Assembly: GCA_011524615.1 (NCBI GenBank)
Contig: WTJZ01000118.1
Coordinates: 1 to 20,331, forward strand
Length of the DNA: 20,331 nt
DNA from: Akkermansiaceae bacterium
GTDB lineage: Bacteria > Verrucomicrobiota > Verrucomicrobiia > Verrucomicrobiales > Akkermansiaceae
Reading direction: 5' to 3'
Both the position numbers and the translations under genes were made by a program. The notes under the pieces are model-generated. The model saw nothing but the letters and a program-made list of their open reading frames with translations, was not told the DNA's origin and ran no database searches. Of the stretch, positions 1 through 7,866 are shown in pieces. The stretch's first letter is position 1. Each line of letters starts with the position of its first letter.

Positions 1-945
1 GTCACCCATGATGATCTTGAATGCTGCCGTTACTTGTTCTTCTGTAGCACCGCCCCCTACGTCGAGGAAGTTTGCTGGCTCACCACCTGAGAACTTAATG
101 ATGTCCATGGTCGCCATCGCGAGACCTGCGCCGTTCACGAGACATGCGATCGATCCGTCGAGGCCGATGTAGTTGAGGTCGAACTTAGACGCCTCAACCT
201 CACGTGGGTCCTCCTCTGAGAGGTCACGGTATGCCACGATGTTCGGGTGACGGTAGAGAGCATTGTCATCGAACCCAAACTTAGCATCGAGACACATGAG
301 TTGTCCGTCTGTGGTCACAACCATAGGGTTGATCTCTACCATGGAACAGTCACATGAGATGAAGAGCTTGTAGAGTGCTGAGATCAGCTTGCTGAACTGC
401 TTGCCTTGATCCTTATCAAACTTAAGGCCCTTGATGAGCTTACGCACATTGTAGCCCTGGAGACCTAGTGTTGGGTGAACGAACTCGCGAACAATCGCCT
501 CTGGCGTGCTCTCTGCAACTTCTTCGATGTCCATTCCACCTTCTGTAGATGCGACGATCACTGGAGCTGAGGTCTCACGGTCCATGAGGATAGCGAGGTA
601 GTACTCCTTCTCGATCGAGACGGCTTCACCGATCATGACCTTGCTCACGAGCTTACCAGCTTCGCCAGTCTGCTTCGTGACGAGCGTCTGCCCGATCATC
701 TTCTCAGCTAACTCACCAATCGCTTCTGGTGAATCGCCAAGATGAACACCACCTTGGAATCCATTTTTGAACGTACCTTTACCACGTCCACCTGCGTGTA
801 CTTGCGCCTTAACGACGAGTTTTCCACCACCGAGTTCTGTCGCTACCGCTTCTGCTTCCGCACGCGTGCTAGCTACCTTACCAGCAGGACATGGCACACC
901 ATACTGTGTGAACAGCTCTGCTGCTTGATATTCATGAATGTTCAT
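1..945 (-). CDS. sucC: Succinyl-CoA synthetase (ADP-forming) beta subunit, 3' end cut by window edge
   Basis: Beta subunit of succinyl-CoA ligase, the cytosolic TCA-cycle enzyme that couples succinyl-CoA cleavage to ATP or GTP formation together with SucD. The visible 315 residues begin MNIHEYQAAELF, the usual SucC opening. An ATP-grasp fold follows, with the glycine-rich HAGGRGKG loop near residues 50-57 and the metal-binding EINP motif near 204-207. The segment NGAGLAMATMD and the GGEPANFLDVGGGA stretch near 287-300 are typical of the family. SucC is usually about 385-400 residues, so roughly 75 C-terminal residues lie outside the window; sucD would be expected next but is not visible. The ATG at 943-945 is preceded by a good AAAGGAGG ribosome binding site, one of the few strong ones in the window. 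Identification is firm; the nucleotide specificity is not determined. Confidence 0.97.
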   Translation of the reverse strand, partial: MNIHEYQAAELFTQYGVPCPAGKVASTRAEAEAVATELGGGKLVVKAQVHAGGRGKGTFKNGFQGGVHLGDSPEAIGELAEKMIGQTLVTKQTGEAGKLVSKVMIGEAVSIEKEYYLAILMDRETSAPVIVASTEGGMDIEEVAESTPEAIVREFVHPTLGLQGYNVRKLIKGLKFDKDQGKQFSKLISALYKLFISCDCSMVEINPMVVTTDGQLMCLDAKFGFDDNALYRHPNIVAYRDLSEEDPREVEASKFDLNYIGLDGSIACLVNGAGLAMATMDIIKFSGGEPANFLDVGGGATEEQVTAAFKIIMGD

Positions 946-977
946 AAGAAATACTGCCCTCCTTTTGGGCTGTGTGG

Positions 978-1006
978 AAAGTATGCTCCACATAATATAA
1001 GGTCAA
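978..1006 (-). promoter_or_regulatory. Candidate sigma70-type promoter for sucC
   Basis: On the minus strand TTGACC (1001-1006) lies exactly 17 bases from TACTTT (978-983), about 30 bases before the sucC start codon. The -35 box matches the consensus at five of six positions and the -10 box at four of six. Spacing and position fit; this is a consensus match only. Confidence 0.45.
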
Positions 1007-1085
1007 GCCCGCCCTTTGGCATTTTAAGCTCACTCCCACCGCCCACTTTTAACTCATCCTGTAAATGAGTGAGATTCATGGGAGG

Positions 1086-1209
1086 GAGTTTAAAGTTTGA
1101 AAGTGGAAAGTTAAAAGTCCCTAGGAAATATGTGCACGGGGAGTAAGGAGAGAGTTTAAAGCTCAAAAGTATAAAGTTAAAAGTCCCAAGAAGACATGAA
1201 CACGGGGGG
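1086..1209. repeat. Two imperfect tandem copies of a 66-bp unit built from AAAGTNN heptads
   Basis: Copies start with GAGTTTAAAG at 1086 and again at 1152, a period of 66 bases. Each begins with four successive 7-8 base steps starting AAAG (AAAGTTTG, AAAGTGG, AAAGTTA, AAAGTCC in the first copy; AAAGCTCA, AAAGTAT, AAAGTTA, AAAGTCC in the second) and then shares a looser tail ending in CACGGGG. The word AGTTAAAAGT occurs at 1109-1118 and 1175-1184, and in inverted orientation (ACTTTTAACT) at 1045-1054. A related inverted tract lies at 1248-1270. The origin is unknown. Confidence 0.75.
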
Positions 1210-1247
1210 CAGAAGCTTCACCTTTGAGATACACTAAACGTAAAAAC

Positions 1248-1270
1248 AAACTTTCAAACTTTCAACTTCC
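1248..1270. repeat. Inverted AACTTTC heptad tract overlapping the DUF1552 stop codon
   Basis: The plus strand reads AAACTTTCAAACTTTCAACTT here, the reverse complement of the AAAGTTTGAAAGT words in the tandem repeat upstream. The tract covers the stop codon (1254-1256) and the last four codons of the DUF1552 gene, so the protein ends in K-L-K-V encoded by repeat sequence. Confidence 0.65.
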
Positions 1271-2531
1271 CCGTTGAGTCTCCAAACCTTGGCAGCTCAA
1301 CGCCCATATGGCTGAGCAGTGAGAGGTAGAGATTGGTAACAGGGGTTCGTTCTTTGGCCCAGTGTTGGCCGTTGTGTGAGATGAGTCCTCCTGCATGCCC
1401 TGCGAGGATGATGGGGAGATCGGTATGGTTATGGAGGTTTCCGTCTTGGATTCCGCCACCGTAGATGATAGCTGAGTTATCGAGGAGACTCTCGCCCTCT
1501 CCATCAGGGGTGTCGGCGAGCTGTTGGAGGAAGCGGGCGAATTCGGCCGCATAGAAGCGATCGATCTCTGCGAGGGCGGCAAGGCTGGATTCACTGCCGC
1601 GATGATGAGAGAGTTCGTGATGCTTCCCATACACTGAGATCTCAGGAAAGGTGCGGCCCGAGCCCTCTGAGGCGAGCATAAAGGTCGTCACTCGGGTCGA
1701 ATCAGTCTGCCACGCGAGCTTCATCATCTGGAACTGGAGCCTAATGTGCTCTCGGTAGCTCTCGGGAATCCCCTCGGGGGCGGCTTGTTGGGGCTCAGGA
1801 ATAGGATAGCTCTCCGCTCTCTCGATCCCCTTCTCTACTCCTCTGATCGCGGTGAGGTATTCGTCTAGCTTCTCCTGATCCTCACGCCCTAAGCGACGAT
1901 TGAGCAAGTGGGCCTCTTGCTTGACAAAGTCGAGGACCGAGCGCTTTTGGGCACGGCGCTTTTGGTCCTGCAGGCGATTCCCCGATCCATAGAGCTTCTC
2001 AAAGACGACGCGCGGGTCATTCTCTGCTGGAGCAGGCGTAGTGGCATTAATCCAGGATAGGTTATACTGATACGCGCATGAATACCCAGAGTCACAGCGC
2101 CCAGAGCGGCGAGGTTCGGCCGTAGAGAGTTCCAGAGAGGGTAGTCTGGTCTGATACCCTATCGCTCTTGCCGCGACCTGATCGATAGAGGCTCCGACGG
2201 AGATATCAGCGCCCGCCGTCTTCTTCGCCTGAGCTCCGGTCAGGAAGGAGGCATTCGCGCGCGCATGATCCCCCCCTCCGTCGCCATTGGCATAGGCCTT
2301 AGCGCTCTCTAGGTTTCGGATCACAGAGCAGTGCTCCATCATTCCTGCCAGCGGTGCTAGAGACGGTGCGAGTCCTTCCGCTCGGTACCATTCATTAACG
2401 TTGACCCCATTCGGGATATAGACGAACCCAAGGCGCGTGACACGCCGTCTCTCCTCTGCTTGCGCCAAGGATGGAAGTACGGGAAGAGCAAGAGAACTCG
2501 CTACCCCTCTGATGAAGTGTCGTCTATTCAT
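1254..2531 (-). CDS. Tat-exported DUF1552 domain protein
   Basis: A 425-residue member of the DUF1552 family, found mainly in Planctomycetota, Verrucomicrobiota and Myxococcota and usually encoded beside a DUF1592-type cytochrome-like protein. Its biochemical role is not established. The N-terminus MNRRHFIRG followed by a hydrophobic stretch ending near SLAQA (residues 21-25) is a twin-arginine signal, so the product should be exported folded, probably with a cofactor or metal. Family-typical stretches include GFVYIPNGVN (about 35-44), SFLTGAQ near residue 95, and the C-terminal LPIILAG and FGDSTG. Its ATG overlaps the end of the upstream DUF1592 gene by eight bases (ATGAATAG), indicating translational coupling. 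The last four codons and the stop lie in a repeat tract. The family call is strong; the function is unknown. Confidence 0.9.
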   Translation of the reverse strand: MNRRHFIRGVASSLALPVLPSLAQAEERRRVTRLGFVYIPNGVNVNEWYRAEGLAPSLAPLAGMMEHCSVIRNLESAKAYANGDGGGDHARANASFLTGAQAKKTAGADISVGASIDQVAARAIGYQTRLPSLELSTAEPRRSGRCDSGYSCAYQYNLSWINATTPAPAENDPRVVFEKLYGSGNRLQDQKRRAQKRSVLDFVKQEAHLLNRRLGREDQEKLDEYLTAIRGVEKGIERAESYPIPEPQQAAPEGIPESYREHIRLQFQMMKLAWQTDSTRVTTFMLASEGSGRTFPEISVYGKHHELSHHRGSESSLAALAEIDRFYAAEFARFLQQLADTPDGEGESLLDNSAIIYGGGIQDGNLHNHTDLPIILAGHAGGLISHNGQHWAKERTPVTNLYLSLLSHMGVELPRFGDSTGKLKV

Positions 2532-4710
2532 ATTCTGCGTATTGGAAGGGTACGGAGTGGACTACCGCCTTGATGATATCTCGAAAGCCTAACTGCTGGG
2601 AGTCGGCATAAATCTGTTCTACCGTCTGCCGATCATACCACTCTAGCCCGCGCCCCGCGGCATAAATCAGTAAGTTCTGAATCGCACTGTGGTAAAACTC
2701 CGTCGCATAACGTGTCACGATGTGCTCCCGCATCTGCTCTACTCCCGCAAAGATCTCCCCCCGATAGAGCACCCCATGTGTCATGATCGGCTGCCCGTCC
2801 TCATATGTAGATCGCCATTGCCCAAGAGCGTCAAACTGCTCCAAGCCAAACCCTATCGGATCCATGAGAGCGTGACAACTCGCGCAACTCGGGTCCTGCC
2901 GATGCTGTTCTAATTGGAGACGGAGGGAATGATGGGAGGACTCGGTCACGACCTGGTTCGCATTCTGAGGAGCAGGAGGAGGCTCGATGCCTAGTAAGTT
3001 TTCCATCACATACTTCCCGCGTAGTACAGGAGAAGTACGGTCTGGATGGGAGGTTAGGGCGAGGAAGGAAGCATGCCCTAGGATGCCATACCGCTCCGGT
3101 AGAGGCACTTGCACACGCTTAAACCCGTCCTGCCGTAGTCCCACATACCTGTAGTGCTCAGCTAATGACTTGTTCAGAAAGGTATAATCAGCGGTCATCA
3201 TCTCCATCAGAGGCAGATTATGATGTAGAATGTAACGCAGGAGGTACTCCGTCTCCTTTCGCATGTCCCCCAGCAGATGCCAGTCAAAGTCTGGATACTG
3301 AGCCCGAGACGGACTCACCAAAGGCACATCACGAAGCTGTAACCATTGCCCCAAGAAGTCTGCTACGAAGTGCTCTACTCTCTCCGAGGACAGCATACGC
3401 TCGACCTGCGCATCTAGCTCCTCTCTGAGGCGTCCTGATGCCGCCAATGAGAGTAACTCCTCATCAGGCATCGATGACCACAGAAAGTAAGAGAGTCGCG
3501 ATGCGAGAGTATACTCATCCGCTAAACCAGCCTCACTCGAACTAATCTCTCGGTACAGAAACTGTGGCGAGAGCAGAACCGCTAGATAGACCTCTCGTAG
3601 CTGATCGCGCCGAGTCCCCTCTGCTGCCTCTGCTAGTGCGAGATAGCGAGAGAGTTCCTGCTCCGTAACGGCACGTCTCCACGCTCTGGTCATGAACCTC
3701 TCCACCGCCTCCGCGATGGTCCCCAGCTCATAGAGCGACGCGTAATGCCCCCCTCTCTGTTGTGCTAATGGGCCTGAGACCTGCACCTCTGTGATGAAGA
3801 GTTCTTCAGCCATTTTAGGAGCATAGGGCTTGTTGCGGTTCTCTAGCGAGAGGCAGAGTTCATGCTCGCCAGCCTCTAGTACTCGACGGACGCGCCGCAC
3901 CTCCCGATCAGCATGATGCAGCGGCTGAGTAATGAAGAAGCTCTTCACCTTCACGCCATCCCAATAAAGCCGTACCAAGGGACCAAATCTCTCCTGACGG
4001 CCATACCCCACAAAGCTAATCTCATACTCTCCTGCCTCCTCCACCGTCACGCGCGAAAAGATCTTACCGTTCTGACGATAGATATATAGACCGTCACTCG
4101 TACGTCCCACTCCCCCCACCTGCTCCGGAAACTCAATCCGCTGACCATTCAGCTCCTCCTTCATACTAGCATCCAGCGCCACCTCTGCCGCTCGATAGAA
4201 CTTATCCATGTGAGTTGGTGAGATCGTCAGTACCGCACTGATGTTATCAAAGCCATAGCCCGTATCATCTGGAGGTAAGAGCTCCTTGAGTTCGAGCTCG
4301 GTCCCGAGTAATTCATTCACCGTATTCTCATACTCACTACCGTTTAATCTCCTGATCAAGCGCGGTCCCGCATGAGTCTGCTCCGTGCGAAAGAGAGCCC
4401 GATCGATCCAGTCGAGCACGAGCTCCTGCTCGCGAGCTGCCATTTGAGGTTCATCGAGCGGAGGCATCAGGCGCAATGCAATATGCTTCTCGACCTCTAG
4501 CCACAAGTCTCTCTGCTGACGTAGATCCTCTACCTCTCGGAACTGATCGAGACTGAGATCCCCCTTCTCCACCCCATCACCGTGACAATCATAGCAATAA
4601 TGCTCAATCACCGGCAGGACCTGCTCACTCCACTCTCGCTCTACAGCAGTCTGGGCCATCGCCGCACCTAGTGCGAGACAGCTGAGCCAGATGCGAGAGA
4701 TCCATTCCAT
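2524..4710 (-). CDS. DUF1592-type 'planctomycete cytochrome c' domain protein
   Basis: A 728-residue exported protein with the multi-domain layout DUF1587/DUF1595/DUF1592/DUF1588/DUF1585. A signal peptide covers about residues 1-20. A haem-binding motif CYDCH sits at 39-43 and a second, CASCH, at 609-613 within DPSCASCHALMDPIGFGLE. The DUF1587-like block is near 118-180 (RRLNGSEYENTVNELLG). A beta-rich block at 215-310 looks like a carbohydrate-binding-type sandwich. DUF1595 is near 333-362, DUF1592 near 372-500 (SPQFLYRE, LASRLSYFLW), DUF1588 near 539-590 and DUF1585 at the C-terminus. The two haem sites suggest an extracytoplasmic electron-transfer role; the substrate is unknown. It is first in an operon with the DUF1552 gene, and its start faces the Nudix gene across 115 bases. 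Confidence 0.92.
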   Translation of the reverse strand: MEWISRIWLSCLALGAAMAQTAVEREWSEQVLPVIEHYCYDCHGDGVEKGDLSLDQFREVEDLRQQRDLWLEVEKHIALRLMPPLDEPQMAAREQELVLDWIDRALFRTEQTHAGPRLIRRLNGSEYENTVNELLGTELELKELLPPDDTGYGFDNISAVLTISPTHMDKFYRAAEVALDASMKEELNGQRIEFPEQVGGVGRTSDGLYIYRQNGKIFSRVTVEEAGEYEISFVGYGRQERFGPLVRLYWDGVKVKSFFITQPLHHADREVRRVRRVLEAGEHELCLSLENRNKPYAPKMAEELFITEVQVSGPLAQQRGGHYASLYELGTIAEAVERFMTRAWRRAVTEQELSRYLALAEAAEGTRRDQLREVYLAVLLSPQFLYREISSSEAGLADEYTLASRLSYFLWSSMPDEELLSLAASGRLREELDAQVERMLSSERVEHFVADFLGQWLQLRDVPLVSPSRAQYPDFDWHLLGDMRKETEYLLRYILHHNLPLMEMMTADYTFLNKSLAEHYRYVGLRQDGFKRVQVPLPERYGILGHASFLALTSHPDRTSPVLRGKYVMENLLGIEPPPAPQNANQVVTESSHHSLRLQLEQHRQDPSCASCHALMDPIGFGLEQFDALGQWRSTYEDGQPIMTHGVLYRGEIFAGVEQMREHIVTRYATEFYHSAIQNLLIYAAGRGLEWYDRQTVEQIYADSQQLGFRDIIKAVVHSVPFQYAEYE

Positions 4711-4825
4711 ACTCTATAAGCGTAACACCGAACCAAAAAATTCCAACCCCCTAAAACATTCTGCGTTGACTCCTCCTCCACATCCCCTATCCCCATCAGC
4801 AGAACCACTCACCTTTCTTTCTATT

Positions 4826-5431
4826 ATGGGCAAATACGCAGGCGAACAAATTCTAGTCATCAAGCGTGAGCTCCTCGACCAGCTCGGGAGCTTCCAAGGC
4901 GCAAACGCTAACATCGACCACTACCTCCCGAGCCTCATGGACTCGGCGAACTCCTTCTTCATGGATCGCGAGGTCGCAGAGAACGACCCGACGCATAAGC
5001 AGCTCATCCCTTACTGCCTCTTCCACTATCAGGGTCAGATCTTCCACTACCTCCGTGGTAAATCAGGAGGAGAAGCCCGTCTCCACGCAAAGGGTTCGAT
5101 CGGAGTCGGTGGACACATCAATCCCGTTGACGACTCTGCACTCGGAGGAGAGGCTACCTACCGTGCCGCGGTCCAACGTGAGATCGAGGAAGAGCTCCAA
5201 ATAGACGCTCCCTACACCGATACCATTATCGGACTCATCAATGACGACGAGAACGCGGTCGGCCAGGTACACCTCGGAGTAGTGCACCTCGTCGAACTCA
5301 CCAGCGACGCGATCCGTAGTAATGAGGACTGCCTCCTCGATGGCCAACTCGTCCCAGTCGCAGATCTGCAAGGCGACCTCCACGACCGTTTAGAATCTTG
5401 GTCTCAGATGGCTCTCACCCTCCTTCCATAA
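4826..5431 (+). CDS. Nudix-related predicted phosphoesterase (COG4112-like)
   Basis: A cytosolic 201-residue protein of the MutT/Nudix-related group annotated as predicted phosphoesterase. A GVGGHINP stretch (about 93-100) precedes a Nudix box at about 107-125 whose core is REIEEELQI, supplying the metal-binding glutamates. The box departs from the standard pattern: eight rather than seven residues separate the upstream Glu from the Arg-Glu pair, and Gln replaces the usual Gly near its end. I chose ATG 4826 because the frame's 45 upstream codons (from 4691) overlap the start of the divergent DUF1592 gene and read as low-complexity Pro/Ser sequence, whereas MGKYAGEQILVI starts like the family. 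There is no clear ribosome binding site. The HAD phosphatase gene follows after 7 bases, so the two are probably co-transcribed. The substrate cannot be inferred. Confidence 0.8.
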   Translation: MGKYAGEQILVIKRELLDQLGSFQGANANIDHYLPSLMDSANSFFMDREVAENDPTHKQLIPYCLFHYQGQIFHYLRGKSGGEARLHAKGSIGVGGHINPVDDSALGGEATYRAAVQREIEEELQIDAPYTDTIIGLINDDENAVGQVHLGVVHLVELTSDAIRSNEDCLLDGQLVPVADLQGDLHDRLESWSQMALTLLP

Positions 5432-5438
5432 TCGTGTC

Positions 5439-6089
5439 ATGAAAGCTGCAATCTTCGACCTCGACGGCACCCTCGTAGAATCGCTACCAGGACTCACCAC
5501 TGCTCTCAATGCGCTCCTCTCTGACCTAGGACGTGAGACCGTCTCGGCGGCAGTCGTCCGTAGCTACATCGGCGACGGTCAATGGATGCTGATCAGACGT
5601 GCTCTACCTGCGGAAGAGTTCACAGACGCCCAGATCGACGAGCTCCAAGCCCCATTCCAAGAGCACTACACTCAAGCCTGGCCGACTGGTACGATCCCAT
5701 ACGACGGGATCATCGACCTACTCCAAGAACTCCAGTCTGCAGGCTTCCAGATCGGAGTTCTCTCCAATAAGAAGCACCCGTTCACGGTCGAGATCGTCAA
5801 GACGCTCTTCGGTTCAGAGCTTATCCCGCTTGCCTATGGACAGCGCGATGGCATCCCTAAGAAGCCCGACCCTGCAGCCCTCATTAGCATCAGCCAAGAG
5901 ACTGGCATCGCACCTGAGAATATCTACTACGTGGGTGACTCTACAGTTGACCTCGAGACGGCTCAATCCGCTGGCACTCACGGTGTCGGAGTCACGTGGG
6001 GATACCATGATAAGCCGAGACTCCTGCCATACAACATGCCCCTCTGTGACACTATGGCGGAGCTAAGAGCAGCCCTACTAGGAGCTTAA
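5439..6089 (+). CDS. HAD-family hydrolase, phosphoglycolate phosphatase-like
   Basis: A 216-residue cytosolic haloacid-dehalogenase superfamily phosphatase of the Gph/PGMB-like group. Motif I is FDLDGT at residues 6-11, with nucleophile Asp7 and acid/base Asp9. Motif II is LSN at 108-110, motif III is the Lys pair in KKPDP at 141-145, and motif IV is VGDSTVD at 165-171. The all-helical cap between residues 15 and 85 matches the C1 cap of phosphoglycolate phosphatases. It lies 7 bases after the Nudix gene and probably forms an operon with it, a plausible nucleotide or phosphoester clean-up pair. No distinct terminator is visible in the 34 bases before the convergent YHYH gene. Class assignment is firm; the exact substrate is uncertain, since pyrophosphatase or beta-phosphoglucomutase-like members share these motifs. 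Confidence 0.88.
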   Translation: MKAAIFDLDGTLVESLPGLTTALNALLSDLGRETVSAAVVRSYIGDGQWMLIRRALPAEEFTDAQIDELQAPFQEHYTQAWPTGTIPYDGIIDLLQELQSAGFQIGVLSNKKHPFTVEIVKTLFGSELIPLAYGQRDGIPKKPDPAALISISQETGIAPENIYYVGDSTVDLETAQSAGTHGVGVTWGYHDKPRLLPYNMPLCDTMAELRAALLGA

Positions 6090-6123
6090 CGCCTCTTCTC
6101 GAAGTCATTCCCTCCGAGCCCTA

Positions 6124-7866
6124 TTATACCCCGCTATTATCGTAGCTGTCATCAGAGTTGATCTCGACCGCATCACCTACTGGAGGGGTAAAGGTGAGAA
6201 CCGCATTAAAGATACCGGCGCTGAGCAGCTTCTGATCAAACTCAATGGTGGTCGCGCCCGTATCTTGGTCGTAAGAGAGCACGGTTGCGGTCACGGTATC
6301 GATCGTAACCGTGATCAAATCGACAGGTGGTAACGGTTGTGCCGCCGTAAAGGTCGTAGAGAACTCCACGTAGTTCGTCGCCGTGTTCTGCATGCGATAG
6401 AACTGAGATCCAGACATCGTGATCGTATCCTGATAAGCATAGTCTACGTCGGTAACCTCTTCTACATCCGTCCATGCATCCAGATCGCTACTCGACTGGA
6501 GCGTATAGGTTCCTCCCTCTGCGAGTGACCAAGTCAGGGTCATTTCAGTTCCTGTCTGGGTGACCTCAGTCACACTAGGAGCTAGCTCGATTCCTCCCTC
6601 AAAGTAGGTCACAATCTCTCCATCATCCGACGGCAGGGTAGTCAGCTTACCACCGATCGAGTTATCCCCGTAATATTGGTTTGCTAAGATATAGGGATAG
6701 TTCAACGCTCCCTCAGAATCGAATCCCACGAAGTATGCCCAGGTACCTTCTGGAAACTCCGGCGTCACACAGTACCGTGCATTATACTGGTTCAGGTCAT
6801 AATGCGTCGCCTCATCAAAGGTGCCCGTACCATCATAATAGGTATATCCCACGTCCTCCTTATAGGCATAGTCCTCTACGAAGTACCCCATCGGGTAAGC
6901 TGGCCTCACCGTTGGGCCCTCTTCATCGACAGTGAGCTCAGCTGTATCGAGCCCCTTCTGCTCCACGATCCAATCCGGCAATCGATCACGCCCATTGTCT
7001 CGAAGATTATACGTTCCATTATTCCCATTACGAAAGACGAACCCCGTCACCATCCGGCGTACTCCTGAAGTCGCATCCATCGGGGAGGAGTACCCAAACG
7101 GACCATAAAGAGGGATCCCATCCGCGATCCAGCCAATGATCGGACTGTGCTGACCATTAAAGTCCTCATCCGTATCCATGATATGCGTGTACGTGTTCGT
7201 TGACTCGTCATAGGTCACATTATCCCCTAGGAGATAGCGCATCCCTGTCGGACTCCCATGGTAGTGAAACTCATCTCCCGCCGAGTGCGCATTAGACGGG
7301 TCAAAGGTCACCCCCTCGGTGTAATAGGCATTATGATTCCAGACTCCGTCTCCACTCCCATTATTAGTCGTCGGCCCCGTGTCCTCACCGTTCCCCGTCC
7401 CATCCTCATCATTATCCCATGAGTACCCATCTGAAGAACCATAGATGTAGGAACCATCTACTGTTAACCCCGCATACCCTAGCTGGATATCGATCTTATC
7501 CGTGGGAATCGTCGGAGTGATCGGGAACTGAATTAATAGCCCCTGAGGCCCTGGAGTATTATCAAAGAGGTTCGTCTGCTCCTCATTAAAGTACCATGGC
7601 CCCATCGTAAAGGTGCTCAACGCCTCTGTGGCGATGTACACATAATTATCACTGTAGGAGATCTCCTGAGGCCCAGCATATGAGACCGTCGGGTTATTAT
7701 CCCACGTCGTCTGCGCGTTACCAGGGATGTCTGTCGTCTCCCGATAGATACGAGCATAGCGTCCAGACCTCTCCGTGTACCATGAGTTCAAGTTAGCGCT
7801 CAAGTTATCCGCCACCGCCACTCCCATCAAGGCGTATATCATTAGTGAAACTCTACTCTGTGTCAT
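6124..7866 (-). CDS. Secreted YHYH-domain protein
   Basis: A 580-residue exported protein. A short hydrophobic N-terminus (residues 5-20) looks like a signal peptide. The core is a YHYH domain: EFHYHGSPTGM at about 199-209, GWIADGIPLYGP at about 246-257, and a late block with CVTPEFPEGTWAYFV (366-380) and YPYILANQYYG. An acidic, Gly/Asn-rich loop at about 150-172 could bind calcium. Residues 430-495 form a beta-sandwich ending in SGSQFYRMQ, with TYTLQSSSDLDAWT inside, a module very common at the C-termini of Verrucomicrobiota secreted proteins. A last beta-rich block follows to residue 580. The function of YHYH proteins is not established. There is no clear ribosome binding site. It has its own regulatory-looking upstream region and is convergent with the HAD gene. 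Confidence 0.85.
   Translation of the reverse strand: MTQSRVSLMIYALMGVAVADNLSANLNSWYTERSGRYARIYRETTDIPGNAQTTWDNNPTVSYAGPQEISYSDNYVYIATEALSTFTMGPWYFNEEQTNLFDNTPGPQGLLIQFPITPTIPTDKIDIQLGYAGLTVDGSYIYGSSDGYSWDNDEDGTGNGEDTGPTTNNGSGDGVWNHNAYYTEGVTFDPSNAHSAGDEFHYHGSPTGMRYLLGDNVTYDESTNTYTHIMDTDEDFNGQHSPIIGWIADGIPLYGPFGYSSPMDATSGVRRMVTGFVFRNGNNGTYNLRDNGRDRLPDWIVEQKGLDTAELTVDEEGPTVRPAYPMGYFVEDYAYKEDVGYTYYDGTGTFDEATHYDLNQYNARYCVTPEFPEGTWAYFVGFDSEGALNYPYILANQYYGDNSIGGKLTTLPSDDGEIVTYFEGGIELAPSVTEVTQTGTEMTLTWSLAEGGTYTLQSSSDLDAWTDVEEVTDVDYAYQDTITMSGSQFYRMQNTATNYVEFSTTFTAAQPLPPVDLITVTIDTVTATVLSYDQDTGATTIEFDQKLLSAGIFNAVLTFTPPVGDAVEINSDDSYDNSGV

Larger units (their letters stand above)
946..1253. other. Intergenic region between the DUF1552 gene and sucC, repeat-rich
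   Basis: This 308-base stretch holds no convincing gene. From the sucC side it contains the ribosome binding site, the promoter candidate, a small perfect hairpin ACTCAT/ATGAGT (1052-1057 and 1065-1070), and then an A/T- and G-rich repeat tract from about 1045 to 1253. A 74-codon open frame on the minus strand (942-1166) runs through the promoter and repeats and resembles nothing I know, so I treat it as chance. I see no clear T-tailed terminator for the DUF1592/DUF1552 operon here. Confidence 0.7.

Noticed and set aside
742..1068. 108-codon plus-strand open frame over the sucC start
   Set aside because: It is antisense to a clear sucC coding region and spans a non-coding leader; no recognisable domain.
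942..1166. 74-codon minus-strand open frame upstream of sucC
   Set aside because: It runs through the sucC promoter candidate, the ribosome binding site and the heptad repeats, resembles no family I know, and overlaps the sucC start in another frame.
1086..1209. CRISPR-like repeat arrangement
   Set aside because: Only two imperfect copies in direct tandem without unique spacers, and no cas genes.
4711..4825. Promoters for the divergent DUF1592 and Nudix genes
   Set aside because: TTGACT at 4766-4771 has no acceptable -10 at normal spacing, and the minus-strand candidates lie too close to the start codon.
5599..6066. 155-codon plus-strand open frame inside the HAD gene
   Set aside because: Ser/Arg-rich shadow in a second frame of a gene with all four HAD motifs in the main frame.
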